A stretch of DNA of 64,000 nucleotides, taken from assembly GCA_963668605.1 (NCBI GenBank), contig OY764903.1:248001-312000 (forward strand), written 5' to 3'. Below, piece by piece: positions 25,258-38,401 of the stretch. Below the pieces are notes generated by a model. It did not search any database. It was not told where the DNA came from and worked only from the letters and a program-made list of their open reading frames with translations. Made by a program: the position numbers and the translations under genes. Origin of the DNA: G963668605 sp963668605 (GTDB lineage: Bacteria; Acidobacteriota; Terriglobia; Bryobacterales; Bryobacteraceae). The first letter of the stretch is position 1. Each line of letters begins with the position of its first letter.

Positions 25258-28200
25258 ATGGGCAAGCTCGAAGATCTCACGCGCGGTGCCGTTGTCAAGG
25301 GGATCCTGCCAGATTGCCTCGTCACGGTAATTGACGTCAAGTGGTACGGTTCGGCGGCAATCGAGCTCACCTACAAAGACCCCGCCGGAAAGCCAAGCGT
25401 CGTGCTCCTGTACCGGGATCGCGAACCCACCCTCGAAATCGGCGAAGCCGATAGGCCGTGGAGCTTCGACGGCGACGGGAAGCTGTTCCGCCTGGTCTCT
25501 GAGGCGCACCGGATCAACCTCGCTCATCTGTTTGACCCTCTCCTCGCCATCCACACCTCGATGGTCGACCCGTTGCCGCATCAGATCACCGCCGTCTATG
25601 GCGAGATGCTGCCGCGGCAACCGCTCCGTTTTCTCCTGGCGGATGACCCCGGCGCCGGCAAGACGATCATGGCCGGCCTACTCATCAAGGAACTGCTGAT
25701 CCGCGGCGACCTGCACCGCTGCATGATCGTGTGCCCCGGCAATCTCGCCGAGCAGTGGCAGGATGAACTGTACCAACGGTTCCAGCTTCCCTTCGAAATC
25801 CTGACGAACGACAAGCTCGAATCGGCGCGCACCGGCAACTGGTTCGCCGAGAACCCCATGGCGATCTGCCGCTTGGACAAACTGAGCCGCAATGAGGACG
25901 TGCAGGCGAAGCTGGCCAACACCGACTGGGACCTGGTGGTGTGCGACGAAGCCCACAAGATGTCGGCCACCTTCTTTGGCAGCGAGGTCAAGTACACCAA
26001 GCGCTACCGCCTCGGCCAACTTCTCGGCCAGCTCACACGGCATCTGCTGCTGATGACCGCGACGCCGCATAACGGCAAACCGGAAGACTTCCAACTGTTC
26101 CTCGCGCTGCTGGACAGTGACCGTTTCGAAGGCCGGGCACGCGACGGCGTACACACCGTCGATGCCTCTGACCTGATGCGCCGGCTGGTGAAGGAGCAAC
26201 TGCTCAAGTTCGATGGAACGCCGCTGTTCCCCGAGCGGCGGGCGTACACGGTCGGCTATAAGCTCTCCGCCGCCGAAGCCGCCCTGTACAAGAGCGTTAC
26301 CGATTATGTCCGCGAAGAATTCAACCGGGCCGATGCGCTGGAAAACGAAGGCCGAAAGGGAACTATCGGATTCGCTCTGACCATCCTGCAGCGGCGGCTG
26401 GCGTCTTCGCCCGAGGCGATCCTGCAATCCCTCCGGCGCCGCCGGGAACGGCTCGAGCGCCGTCTGCGCGAAGAACAGATCCTCAAGCGCGGCGGGGCCC
26501 TGCAAGACAACGGCCCACATGGTCTGCCCGCCCTCACCGAAGAAGACATCGATGATCTGGACGACGCACCCGACGCCGAGGTCGAAGAAACCGAAGAGAC
26601 CGTTGTCGACCAGGCAACGGCGGCGCGAACCATCGCGGAACTGCAGGCCGAAATCGAAATCCTGAAAGGCCTGGAAGTGCTGGCCCTGAAGGTCCGGCGC
26701 AGCGGAACGGACAAGAAGTGGGAGGAGTTGTCGGCCCTCCTCCAGAACCACGCCGAAATGTTCGATGCGCAGGGCCACCGGCGAAAGATGGTCATCTTCA
26801 GCGAGCACCGCGATACGCTGAACTACCTGACCGAACGGCTCCGCGCGCTCCTCGGCGCTCCCGAAGCGCTCGTCACCGTTCATGGCGGGATGGGCCGCGA
26901 GGAGCGCACCAAGGCCCAGGAGGCGTTCAAGCAGGACAAGGACGTTCTCATCCTGCTGGCCACCGACGCCGCCGGCGAGGGCATCAACTTACAGCGCGCG
27001 CACCTGATGGTCAACTATGACCTGCCCTGGAACCCGAACCGCCTCGAACAGCGCTTCGGCCGCATTCACCGCATTGGGCAGACCGAAGTCTGCCATCTCT
27101 GGAACCTGTTGGCGGAAGAGACGCGCGAGGGCGACGTCTACAAACGCCTACTCGAAAAGATTGAACTGGAGCGGGAAGCTCTTGGCGGCGGCGTCTTCGA
27201 TATCCTGGGCCAACTCTTCCGCGAGCAACGCCTCCGCGACCTGCTCATCGAGGCGATCCGGTACGGTGACCGGCCCGAGGTCAAGGCCCGCCTGCACCAG
27301 ATTGTCGATAACCTGACCGACCGAAAGCACTGCCAGGAACTGCTGGAAGAACGCGCGCTGGCCAACGACAGCATGGACGCTTCCCAGGTCCAGAGAATCA
27401 GGGAGGACATGGAGCGCGCCGAAGCACGTCGCCTTCAGCCTCACTTCATCGAGTCGTTCTTCCTGGAGGCATTCCGGCTGCTGGGCGGCTCCATCAAAGA
27501 GCGCGAAGCGCGCCGCTACGAAATCACCCACGTACCCGCACTAATCCGTCAGCGGGACCGCCTGATCGGCACCGGCGAGCCAGTCCTGGGCAAGTATGAA
27601 CGGATCACCTTTGAGAAGTCCCTCCGCGCAGTTCCCGGCCAACCTCTGGCCACCTTCGTCTGTCCGGGCCAGCCGCTCCTCGGCGCAACCATCGATCTCA
27701 TCCTGGAGCGGAATCGGGACCTCTTAAAGCGCGGCACACTGCTCGTGGACCCCGACGACCCCGGCGAGGCGGTTCGCGCGCTCTTCTACCTGGAGCACAC
27801 CATCCAGGACGGCCGCACCGACAAGGCCGGCAACCGCCGCGTGGTCTCCCGGCAATTGCAGTTCGTTGAGACGGATGCCGCCGGTTCCACCAGGAACGCC
27901 GGATACGCCCCTTACCTGGACTATCGTCCCGCGACGGCTGAGGAACGGACCAGTCTGACCGCAACTCTGGAGTCGCAAGCCTGGCTGAAGGGCGACCTGG
28001 AATCGGTGGTTGTGGGCCACGCGATTGCGAACCTCGTTCCCGTACACCTCGACGAAGTCCGGAAACGCCGCGAGGACCTGGTGACCAGGACCATGGCTGC
28101 AGTGAAGGACCGCCTGACCAAGGAAATCACTTACTGGGATCATCGCGCCAATCAACTCAAGGACCAGGAGTTGGCCGGCAAGATCAACGCCAAAATCAAC

Positions 28201-28779
28201 TCGGGGAAAGCCCGCCAGCGCGCCGACGAGTTGCAGGCCCGGCTCCAGAGACGGATGGCCGAACTCGAACTGGAGCGGCAGATAGCGCCGTTGCCGCCCG
28301 TCGCCATCGGCGGCTCGCTCGTTGTCCCCATAGGGCTTGTCCATAAACTGCTTCCGCCCGCGCTGCCAGATCGTGCCGCCGCCGACGCGGTATCGGCGGA
28401 AGCCCGGAAGAAGATGGAACTGCTTGCCATGCAAATGGTCATGGAGGCAGAGAAGAAGCTCGGCAACCATCCGCGGGATGTGAGCGCGGAGAAATGCGGG
28501 TACGACATAGAATCAAAGGTTCCGACGGACGGCAAGCTCCGATTCATAGAAGTGAAGGGCCGAGTCGCCGGCGCCATCACGGTCACGGTCACACGAAATG
28601 AAATCCTCACGGCGCTCAACAAGCCGGACGACTTCATCCTGGCCATCGGGCAGGTGGAAGCTGGGCAGCAGAAACTCGTCTACATCCGCCAGCCTTTTCG
28701 CCAGGAGCCCGACTTTGCGGTGGAGAGCATCAACTATAACCTCCAGGAGTTGCTTGCGCGCGGGGAGGCCCCGCAATGA
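25258..28779 (+). CDS. SNF2-type helicase with C-terminal DUF3883 (defence-associated)
   Basis: 1,173 residues. Superfamily 2 motifs are in order: Walker A DDPGAGKTIMAGLL (about residues 128-141), DEAH in VVCDEAHKMSA (about 230), LLMTATPHNG (motif III), ATDAAGEGINLQ (motif V, about 570) and LEQRFGRIHRIGQ (motif VI, about 596-608). An acidic, helical insertion (residues about 400-480) separates the two RecA lobes. The C-terminal 100 residues (VSAEKCGYDIESKVP, LRFIEVKGRV, VTVTRNEI) are a DUF3883 domain, a PD-(D/E)XK-like fold often fused to defence helicases. This COG0553-type protein resembles DISARM DrmD in architecture, but no drmA, drmB or drmC is present. It would translocate along or remodel foreign DNA. 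It opens the five-gene cluster; its TGA overlaps the next ATG. Confidence 0.85.
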   Translation: MGKLEDLTRGAVVKGILPDCLVTVIDVKWYGSAAIELTYKDPAGKPSVVLLYRDREPTLEIGEADRPWSFDGDGKLFRLVSEAHRINLAHLFDPLLAIHTSMVDPLPHQITAVYGEMLPRQPLRFLLADDPGAGKTIMAGLLIKELLIRGDLHRCMIVCPGNLAEQWQDELYQRFQLPFEILTNDKLESARTGNWFAENPMAICRLDKLSRNEDVQAKLANTDWDLVVCDEAHKMSATFFGSEVKYTKRYRLGQLLGQLTRHLLLMTATPHNGKPEDFQLFLALLDSDRFEGRARDGVHTVDASDLMRRLVKEQLLKFDGTPLFPERRAYTVGYKLSAAEAALYKSVTDYVREEFNRADALENEGRKGTIGFALTILQRRLASSPEAILQSLRRRRERLERRLREEQILKRGGALQDNGPHGLPALTEEDIDDLDDAPDAEVEETEETVVDQATAARTIAELQAEIEILKGLEVLALKVRRSGTDKKWEELSALLQNHAEMFDAQGHRRKMVIFSEHRDTLNYLTERLRALLGAPEALVTVHGGMGREERTKAQEAFKQDKDVLILLATDAAGEGINLQRAHLMVNYDLPWNPNRLEQRFGRIHRIGQTEVCHLWNLLAEETREGDVYKRLLEKIELEREALGGGVFDILGQLFREQRLRDLLIEAIRYGDRPEVKARLHQIVDNLTDRKHCQELLEERALANDSMDASQVQRIREDMERAEARRLQPHFIESFFLEAFRLLGGSIKEREARRYEITHVPALIRQRDRLIGTGEPVLGKYERITFEKSLRAVPGQPLATFVCPGQPLLGATIDLILERNRDLLKRGTLLVDPDDPGEAVRALFYLEHTIQDGRTDKAGNRRVVSRQLQFVETDAAGSTRNAGYAPYLDYRPATAEERTSLTATLESQAWLKGDLESVVVGHAIANLVPVHLDEVRKRREDLVTRTMAAVKDRLTKEITYWDHRANQLKDQELAGKINAKINSGKARQRADELQARLQRRMAELELERQIAPLPPVAIGGSLVVPIGLVHKLLPPALPDRAAADAVSAEARKKMELLAMQMVMEAEKKLGNHPRDVSAEKCGYDIESKVPTDGKLRFIEVKGRVAGAITVTVTRNEILTALNKPDDFILAIGQVEAGQQKLVYIRQPFRQEPDFAVESINYNLQELLARGEAPQ

Positions 28780-30416
28780 AGAGGACGCCTCCGGAGTACT
28801 CCTGGCTTATCGAGCGGGAAGGTGAGCACCTGGAATGCAAAGAGGCCAAAGCACGCTTCGCTTACGATGACTTGGAGGCATATTGCGCAGCCATCGCCAA
28901 CGAGGGCGGAGGGCGTGTCGTCCTGGGTGTCACGGACAAACCGCCCAGGCGCATCGTGGGGACCGCCGCGTTTCCTGAGCCGGAGAAGGATACTTCTCGC
29001 CTCACGGACCGCCTCCGATACATCAAGGTCCGTTGCGAAGAGGTCACTACTCCATCGGGGAGAGTCCTTGTTTTTCACGTGCCCGGCCGTCCCCGGGGCA
29101 TCCTGATCGAGATCAACGGCCGGTATCTCATGCGCGCCGGCGATTCCCTCCGGCCCATGACCCAGGACCAGATTCTGCGGATCGCCCGGGAAGTGAGCCC
29201 GGATTTCAGTGCGGAAATCTGTCCAGATTGTTCGCTCGCCCATCTCGATTCGGTGGCAATCGGGGACTTCCAGTCGCGCTGGAGCCGCAAGGCGCGGAAT
29301 CCCAACCTCCTGGAGCTGTCACCAGAGCGCCTGTTGTCGGACGCGGAGTTGCTGATTGACGGGCGGCCTACGTTCGCGGCACTCATCCTCTTCGGCACTC
29401 CCGCGGCCGTTGGACGCCATTTGAGCCAGGGAGAGGCCATCTTTGAGTACCGGATGTCGGAGGCATCCATCCGCCATATCGAGCGCGAGGAGTTTCGCGC
29501 CGGATTCTTCCTCTGGCATGACCGGATTTGGGAATTGATCAATCGCCGCAATGAGATCCTGTCCTATCAGGACGGGCTGTTTCGTTGGGATATCCCGTCA
29601 CTGGATGAGGAAACCGTTCGCGAGGGCCTCATGAATGCCGTGGCCCACCGCGAGTACCGGTTGCCGGGTTCGATCATGATCCGGCACTGGCCGGGACGGC
29701 TCGACATCGTAAGCCCCGGCGGATTTCCGGATGGAGTAACGAGTGAAACGATCCTCTCCAGTGAAGCCCCTCGGAATCGAAGAATCGCGGAGGCGCTGCA
29801 ACGCTGTGGCCTTGTTGAGCGCTCAGGACAGGGCGCTGACCTCATTTTCCGCAAGACGATCGAGAGCGGCAAGCCGTTACCGGAGTACTCAAGGTCCGAC
29901 GATTCAAAGGTCTGGCTGACGCTCAGGGGTGAAATGCAGAGTCCCGATCTGGTTCGGTTCTTCCGCGGAAGCAGCAATCCGTGGGAGGGAAGGCTCTGGG
30001 CGGAGGATCTGGTGGTGATTGATCTTCTCTACCGGAACCAGGCAGTGTGGGGCTCTTTACGGTCGCGTCTCGCTGCGCTAGAAGATTGGGGCGTCGTCGA
30101 GCGCATTGGCCGCGGCCGTGGCGTCCGGCACCTGCTGTCTCAGAAGTTCTACAGCGAGATCGGCCGTGCCGGGGCCTACACCCGGCGAAAGGGTTTGAGC
30201 CAGGAAGCTGTCAAGGAGCTTCTTCTGGACCACATCCGTAAACGGGGTACAGAAGGAGCGCAGTTCCGCGAGTTTCAGGATGCCTTCCCGAACATGTCCC
30301 GGGGCCAGATCCGGACAATTCTGGAGCAGCTCCGTTCTTCCGGAGTGGTCATGGTGAGCGGCGAGCGGAGAGCGGGGCGATGGCACATCTCCGACCTTGG
30401 GCAGGGGGGATCGTGA
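28776..30416 (+). CDS. AlbA_2 (Schlafen-like) / HATPase_c_4 regulator
   Basis: 546 residues. The N-terminal AlbA_2 domain has HLECKEAKARFAYDDLEAYC, AIANEGGGRVVLGV and GRYLMRAGDSLRPM (about residues 15-130). A central ATPase-like domain carries LMNAVAHREYRLPGSI (about 285-300), RLDIVSPGGFPDGV and RNRRIAEALQRCGLVERSGQG, the usual COG2865 signatures. The C-terminus has a winged-helix segment (FREFQDAFPNMSRGQIRTIL). Such proteins act as transcriptional regulators and are frequent passengers in restriction-modification and defence operons. ATG overlaps the helicase stop by 4 bases (ATGA), so it is translationally coupled. A 141-bp gap follows before the methylase gene and may hold a second promoter. 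Confidence 0.8.
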   Translation: MKRTPPEYSWLIEREGEHLECKEAKARFAYDDLEAYCAAIANEGGGRVVLGVTDKPPRRIVGTAAFPEPEKDTSRLTDRLRYIKVRCEEVTTPSGRVLVFHVPGRPRGILIEINGRYLMRAGDSLRPMTQDQILRIAREVSPDFSAEICPDCSLAHLDSVAIGDFQSRWSRKARNPNLLELSPERLLSDAELLIDGRPTFAALILFGTPAAVGRHLSQGEAIFEYRMSEASIRHIEREEFRAGFFLWHDRIWELINRRNEILSYQDGLFRWDIPSLDEETVREGLMNAVAHREYRLPGSIMIRHWPGRLDIVSPGGFPDGVTSETILSSEAPRNRRIAEALQRCGLVERSGQGADLIFRKTIESGKPLPEYSRSDDSKVWLTLRGEMQSPDLVRFFRGSSNPWEGRLWAEDLVVIDLLYRNQAVWGSLRSRLAALEDWGVVERIGRGRGVRHLLSQKFYSEIGRAGAYTRRKGLSQEAVKELLLDHIRKRGTEGAQFREFQDAFPNMSRGQIRTILEQLRSSGVVMVSGERRAGRWHISDLGQGGS

Positions 30417-30557
30417 CCCGCGACGTCATAATCGCCAAAGACAGCCAAAACCAGCATGCTGCTTTTCCGCATCCCTCTGATTTCTAGGAACTTACAGTTA
30501 CACCATGACGCAAAGCCACGCAAAAGCAAGTACAGACCGGGGTAGACTGAGCACGCA

Positions 30558-33257
30558 ATGAAGAAGAAGCTGATTGAAGTCGCGCTGCCGCTGGAGGCGA
30601 TCAATAAGGAGTCGGCGCGGGAGAAGTCGATCCGGCATGGGCATCCGTCGACGTTGCACCTCTGGTGGGCGCGGCGGCCTTTGGCGGCGTGCCGGGCGGT
30701 CTTGTTCGCTTCATTGGTCGATGATCCGTCGAGCCTTCCCGAGCAGTTCCCGACCGAAGCCGACCAGGACAAGGAACGGCAGCGGCTCTTCCGGCTGATC
30801 GAGAAACTTGTGCTGTGGGAGAACTCAAACAACCGCGCAGTACTGGACGAGGCGCATACGGAGATCTTGAAATCTACCGGCGGTAATCCGCCGCCAATCT
30901 ACGATCCCTTCTGTGGTGGTGGCTCAATACCTCTCGAAGCGCAGCGGCTCGGGCTGGAAGCGCACGGCAGCGACCTGAACCCGGTTGCGGTCCTCATCAC
31001 GAAGGCGCTCATCGAGATCCCGCCAAAGTTCGCCGGCCAGCCGCCGGTGAATCCGGCTGCGAAGGCGAAGATGAGCGGCAAGGGCATGTGGACTGGCGCT
31101 CGCGGGTTAGCGGACGACGTTCGCTACTACGGCGAGTGGATGCGCGATCGGGCCTTTGAACGCATCGGACACCTCTATCCCAAAGTTAGGCTGCCCAAGG
31201 AGCAAGGTGGGGGCGATGCTAATGTCATTGCCTGGCTTTGGGCGCGGACGGTGCAGTGTCCGAATCCCGCGTGCGGAGCGCGGATGCCGCTGGTGCGGTC
31301 GTTCGGGCTTTCCGCAAAAGAGGGGAACGAGGCGTGGGTGGTCCCGCTAGTAGATCACGCCGCCAAGAGCGTGCGATTCCAGATCAAGACGGGAGCGGGC
31401 GCTCTGCCAGAAGGGACGAAGCAGCGTGGGCGCAGCCGATGCCTGATCTGCGAAAACACGATTTCAGATGCCGCACTCCGTGAGCAGGCAACAGCCTTCG
31501 GCATGGCACCATTGCTCATGGCTGTCGTGGTTGAGACCAAGCAGGGTCGACAATACCTGCCTCCCGAAGCATCGTCCGAGGTCCTCCAAGAGAAGCCAGA
31601 AGCGCTTTGGCTGGACCAACCCTTGCCGGACAACCCTCGTTGGTTTTCGCCTCCTGGCTATGGCCTTCCGAATTTCAAAGATCTCTTCACCGCTCGCCAA
31701 CTAGTTGCCTTGACGACATTCAGCGATCTTGTGCCCGAAGCTCGCGGTCAGGCGATCATGGACGGAGCGACAGCCGAGCGGGCAGACGCGATTGCAACCT
31801 ATCTTGGCTTTGGGGTTAGCCGCCTGAGCGATATTTGCAATGCCAACTGCGTTTGGGAGACCAAGAAAACACAGGTCCGAAACTGTTTTGGACGCCAGGC
31901 CATTGCGATGGTGTGGGACTACGCAGAACCCAACGTATTCGCCATGGGGGCCGGTGATTTTGGTATTAGCCTAGGCAGTCTCGTCAAGGTGTTCGCGGCA
32001 ATGCCAGACGGTATTCCGGGACAGGTCAATCAACGGGACGCCACCCAGGGGCAACTCGAGGGCCGTTGGCTTTTCTCCACTGATCCACCGTACTACGACA
32101 ACATCGGGTACGCCGACCTGTCTGATTTTTTCTACCTTTGGCTGCGGCGTACTATTGGACCGATTTACCCCGAGATATGTAGCACACTACTGGTCCCCAA
32201 GAAACAAGAGCTCGTCGCGACTCCGTACCGTTTCAATGGGAGCAGGTCGAAAGCCCAGCAGTTCTTCGAAGATGGGTTCGGTAAGGCTTTTAGCAAGATG
32301 CGTCCTGCGCAACACCCAGACTTTCCGCTGACGGTCTACTACGCCTTTAAGCAGACCGAGTCAGACGAAGCCGGTAATGAAAGCGGTCATGCTCCAATGG
32401 TGTCTACAGGCTGGGAGACAATGCTAGAAGGCTTGTTACTACAGGATTATCAAGTCACTGCTACATGGCCGATGAGGACGGAGTTAGTGACAGCGCTGAA
32501 GGCAAAGGTTGGAGCCCTTGCTTCGTGCATTCTGTTGGCATGCCGACCTCGTCCAGAGCACGCACCCATCACAACCCGCAAGGACTTTCTCTCGTCACTT
32601 AAGAAGGAACTCCCGCACGCTCTGCGCAACCTGCAGAAAGGTAACATCGCCCCTGTCGATTTGGCGCAGGCGGCCATCGGCCCGGGCATGGCGGTCTTCT
32701 CCCGGTATAAGAAAGTTCTCGAAACAGACGGCTCGCCGATGCGGGTCCGCACAGCGTTGGCGCTGATTAATCAGGGGCTCGACGAGGTGCTCTCCGAACT
32801 GGAGAGCGAGTTCGACCCCGACACACGATGGGCGCTGGCCTGGTTTGAGCAACATCAGTTCGATGAAGGTCTCTACGGCGAAGCCGAAGTCCTAGCCACG
32901 GCGAAGGCGCTCAGCATCTCACACCTCGCGGAGACGGGCCTCCTCCACTCCCGCGCTGGCAAGGTTCGCCTGCTTCGCCGCGAAGAGCTTCCCGAAGACT
33001 GGGACCCATCTACGGTTAGCCGCCTTACGGTTTGGGAAGTAACCCAGCACCTGATCCGCAGCCTCGACCAAAAGGGCGAGCAGGAAACGGCGAATCTGAA
33101 AGCGAAGATCGGCGGCATGGCCGAGATCGCCCGAGACCTTGCGTACCGGCTCTACACGTTGTGCGAGCGGAAGGGTTGGGCGGAAGAGGCCGGTTACTAC
33201 AACAGCCTGGTTGTGGCCTGGCCGTCCCTTTCCAGCGTGCCGGAGTTGTTCCAATGA
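30558..33257 (+). CDS. DUF1156 adenine-specific DNA methylase with Zn ribbon
   Basis: 899 residues. The N-terminal DUF1156 signature is KSIRHGHPSTLHLWWARRPL (about residues 26-45). SAM-binding motif I is YDPFCGGGSIPLEAQ (about 115-129) followed by GSDLNPVAV; catalytic motif IV is STDPPYYDNIGYADLSDFFY (about 506-526), the DPPY form of N6-adenine methylases. A zinc-ribbon-like pair lies between them: CPNPACG (about 234) and CLICEN (about 295). This is the COG1743 architecture. In related loci it is named anti-phage-associated DUF1156 protein; its likely role is to mark host DNA. The TGA at 33255-33257 overlaps the ATG of rhuM. Confidence 0.85.
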   Translation: MKKKLIEVALPLEAINKESAREKSIRHGHPSTLHLWWARRPLAACRAVLFASLVDDPSSLPEQFPTEADQDKERQRLFRLIEKLVLWENSNNRAVLDEAHTEILKSTGGNPPPIYDPFCGGGSIPLEAQRLGLEAHGSDLNPVAVLITKALIEIPPKFAGQPPVNPAAKAKMSGKGMWTGARGLADDVRYYGEWMRDRAFERIGHLYPKVRLPKEQGGGDANVIAWLWARTVQCPNPACGARMPLVRSFGLSAKEGNEAWVVPLVDHAAKSVRFQIKTGAGALPEGTKQRGRSRCLICENTISDAALREQATAFGMAPLLMAVVVETKQGRQYLPPEASSEVLQEKPEALWLDQPLPDNPRWFSPPGYGLPNFKDLFTARQLVALTTFSDLVPEARGQAIMDGATAERADAIATYLGFGVSRLSDICNANCVWETKKTQVRNCFGRQAIAMVWDYAEPNVFAMGAGDFGISLGSLVKVFAAMPDGIPGQVNQRDATQGQLEGRWLFSTDPPYYDNIGYADLSDFFYLWLRRTIGPIYPEICSTLLVPKKQELVATPYRFNGSRSKAQQFFEDGFGKAFSKMRPAQHPDFPLTVYYAFKQTESDEAGNESGHAPMVSTGWETMLEGLLLQDYQVTATWPMRTELVTALKAKVGALASCILLACRPRPEHAPITTRKDFLSSLKKELPHALRNLQKGNIAPVDLAQAAIGPGMAVFSRYKKVLETDGSPMRVRTALALINQGLDEVLSELESEFDPDTRWALAWFEQHQFDEGLYGEAEVLATAKALSISHLAETGLLHSRAGKVRLLRREELPEDWDPSTVSRLTVWEVTQHLIRSLDQKGEQETANLKAKIGGMAEIARDLAYRLYTLCERKGWAEEAGYYNSLVVAWPSLSSVPELFQ

Positions 33258-34324
33258 CGCCGCCCGACCCGAACACGCCGGAACCCATTCCACCAAACCA
33301 AGGCGAGGTGCTGCTCTACAACACACCCGGCGGCGAGGTGCGGGTGGAGGTATTCTATCAATCCGAGACATTTTGGCTGACGCAGGCGCGTATGGCGGAG
33401 CTGTTCGGATCGAGCAAGCAAGCGATCAGCTATCACCTTCGGAACATCTTTGAAAACAAGGAGTTAGATCGGGCGGCAACTGTCAAAGAAATTTTGACGG
33501 TTCAGAAAGAGGGTGGCCGGCAGGTCTCCCGTGCAGTGGAATTCTACAATCTGGATGCCGTCATTGCGGTAGGCTACCGGGTCAACAGCTTTGAGGCAAC
33601 GCAGTTCCGGATCTGGGCTACCCGGACGCTGCGCGACTTCATGGTGAAGGGTTTCGTGCTGGACGATGAGCGGCTGAAGCAGGGGCAGCGGTTCGGCGCG
33701 GACTACTTCGAGGAACTGCTCGACCGGATTCGGTCCATCCGAGCCAGCGAGCGGCGGTTCTACCTAAAGGTCACCGACATCTACGAGCAGTGCAGCATCG
33801 ATTACCGAAAGGACGCCGAGCTGACGCAGCGCTTTTTCAAGACCGTGCAGAACAAGCTGCACTGGGCCATTACCGGCAAGACGGCGGCCGAGATTGTTGC
33901 CGAGCGCGCCGATTCCTCAAAGCCGAACATGGGACTGACGACCTGGAAGAGTGCGCCCGCGGGGCGCATTGCCCGCGCCGATGTCCAAGTAGCCAAGAAC
34001 TATCTGGCGGAAGACGAGATCCAGGCGCTGGATCGGGTGGTCAGCATGTACCTGGACTACGCCGAGAACCAGGCGGCACGGCGGATTCCCATGCATATGC
34101 GGGATTGGGTGGAGAAGCTCGACGCATTTCTGCAATTCAACGAATACGACATACTGCGCGACGCGGGCCGCGTGACTCACGAGGTGGCTAAACAACTGGC
34201 GGAGTCGGAATACGACAAGTTCCGGCAAATCGAGGATCGCGCCTATGTGAGCGATTTTGAGAGTGCGGTGAAGGAGATCGCTGCGCCGGGGCGCAGGCCG
34301 CGAAAACGAAAGACTGGCAAATAG
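33254..34324 (+). CDS. RhuM family protein
   Basis: 356 residues. After a proline-rich lead, the RhuM pattern is clear: VRVEVFYQSETFWLTQARMA, ELFGSSKQAISYHLRNIFEN (a helix-turn-helix-like segment, about residues 44-63), YNLDAVIAVGYRVNS, TQFRIWATRTLRDFMVKGF and LTTWKSAPAGRIARADV. The C-terminus is basic (PGRRPRKRKTGK). RhuM was first named in a Salmonella pathogenicity island and is common inside type I restriction and other defence loci, where its biochemistry is unsettled; a DNA-binding regulator or toxin-like role is possible. The start at 33254 is chosen for the 4-base ATGA overlap with the methylase, implying coupled expression. Confidence 0.85.
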   Translation: MTPPDPNTPEPIPPNQGEVLLYNTPGGEVRVEVFYQSETFWLTQARMAELFGSSKQAISYHLRNIFENKELDRAATVKEILTVQKEGGRQVSRAVEFYNLDAVIAVGYRVNSFEATQFRIWATRTLRDFMVKGFVLDDERLKQGQRFGADYFEELLDRIRSIRASERRFYLKVTDIYEQCSIDYRKDAELTQRFFKTVQNKLHWAITGKTAAEIVAERADSSKPNMGLTTWKSAPAGRIARADVQVAKNYLAEDEIQALDRVVSMYLDYAENQAARRIPMHMRDWVEKLDAFLQFNEYDILRDAGRVTHEVAKQLAESEYDKFRQIEDRAYVSDFESAVKEIAAPGRRPRKRKTGK

Positions 34325-34334
34325 GAACAGCGGA

Positions 34335-37682
<3,348 letters not shown>

Positions 37683-37874
37683 ACGGTGGGAGCGCCAAGC
37701 GTGAGGCCGCGGGCGATCAACCGTGAGCGCACCGTCAGGAATGAAAATCCCGGCTGCATGGATTCGAGCTTGCCTTCACTCCGGCCAACTGGGAATCAAC
37801 AGCTCAGAGCGTGATTTTCGAGAGTGGCAAGTTCGCCACGAATTCGCCCCGCGAATTGCCCTTCCTAAACCGGC
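37683..37874. other. gap after the defence cluster
   Basis: 192 bases with no gene and no strong terminator hairpin seen. Confidence 0.4.
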
Positions 37875-38154
37875 CTACGCCACTTGCAGCCGCTTTAGCT
37901 TGATGCGGTCGGCAGGAACTCGTGCAAGATCATAGTGCGCCTGCTGCGTGAGCCAGCTTGCCGCGCTGCCGCCGAACACTTTGGACAACCGTACGGCCGT
38001 CTCCGGAGAGATTCCGCGCTTCTCGTTCACGAGCTCCGACAGTGTGGTGCGCGTGACGCCAAGAGCGGCGGCGGCATTCGTGATAGTTAAACCCGAAGGT
38101 TCAATGCACTGGCGCAGCACGAGACCGCCAGGGTGGGGGATTCTTCATTGGCAT
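37875..38154 (-). pseudogene. higA: HigA-family antitoxin gene with a frameshift
   Basis: The body (HPGGLVLRQCIEPSGLTITN, AAAALGVTRTTLSELVNEKRG, ISPETAVRLSKVFGGSAASW) is a complete HigA XRE-type antitoxin. The natural start, ATG at 38152-38154 after AGGAGG, reads MPMKNPP and then leaves the frame because one base is missing in the C-run near 38130; the ATG frame stops after 17 codons. Translation could begin at the internal GTG (38118-38120), giving 81 residues. The lesion is in a homopolymer, so a sequencing error or a slippage-prone site is possible. It is preceded by the remains of higB, as in the usual higBA order. Confidence 0.7.
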
Positions 38155-38167
38155 GGCCTAAACCTCC

Positions 38168-38401
38168 TTAATGATAATCGACATAATCGACGTCGATCAC
38201 GTCGCCGGCTGCAAAACGGAAAACGATCCGCCAGTTGGCGCGAACGATAACCGCCCAAAAGCCTTTCAAGTTGCCCTTCAGCGCATGAAGCCGAAAGCCC
38301 GGCAGGTCCATATCTTCGACCGTGGCGGCAGCATCCAGGCGCGCGCATATCCCACACCTAAGGCGGTTTGTCCTACGAAATGGAGATTTGAGGCACGTTC
38401 A
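38168..38401 (-). pseudogene. higB: HigB (RelE/ParE-type) toxin remnant
   Basis: The C-terminal 60 codons are well kept: ARLDAAATVEDMDLPGFRLH, ALKGNLKGFWAVIVRANWRI, VFRFAAGDVIDVDYVDYH and a TAA 13 bases before the higA ATG. Upstream, about 20 residues of the family's N-terminal region are deleted and the remaining SFRRT-like start has no in-frame initiation codon. The toxin is therefore probably inactive. A 60-bp piece of this gene is repeated at 38607-38666. Confidence 0.65.
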
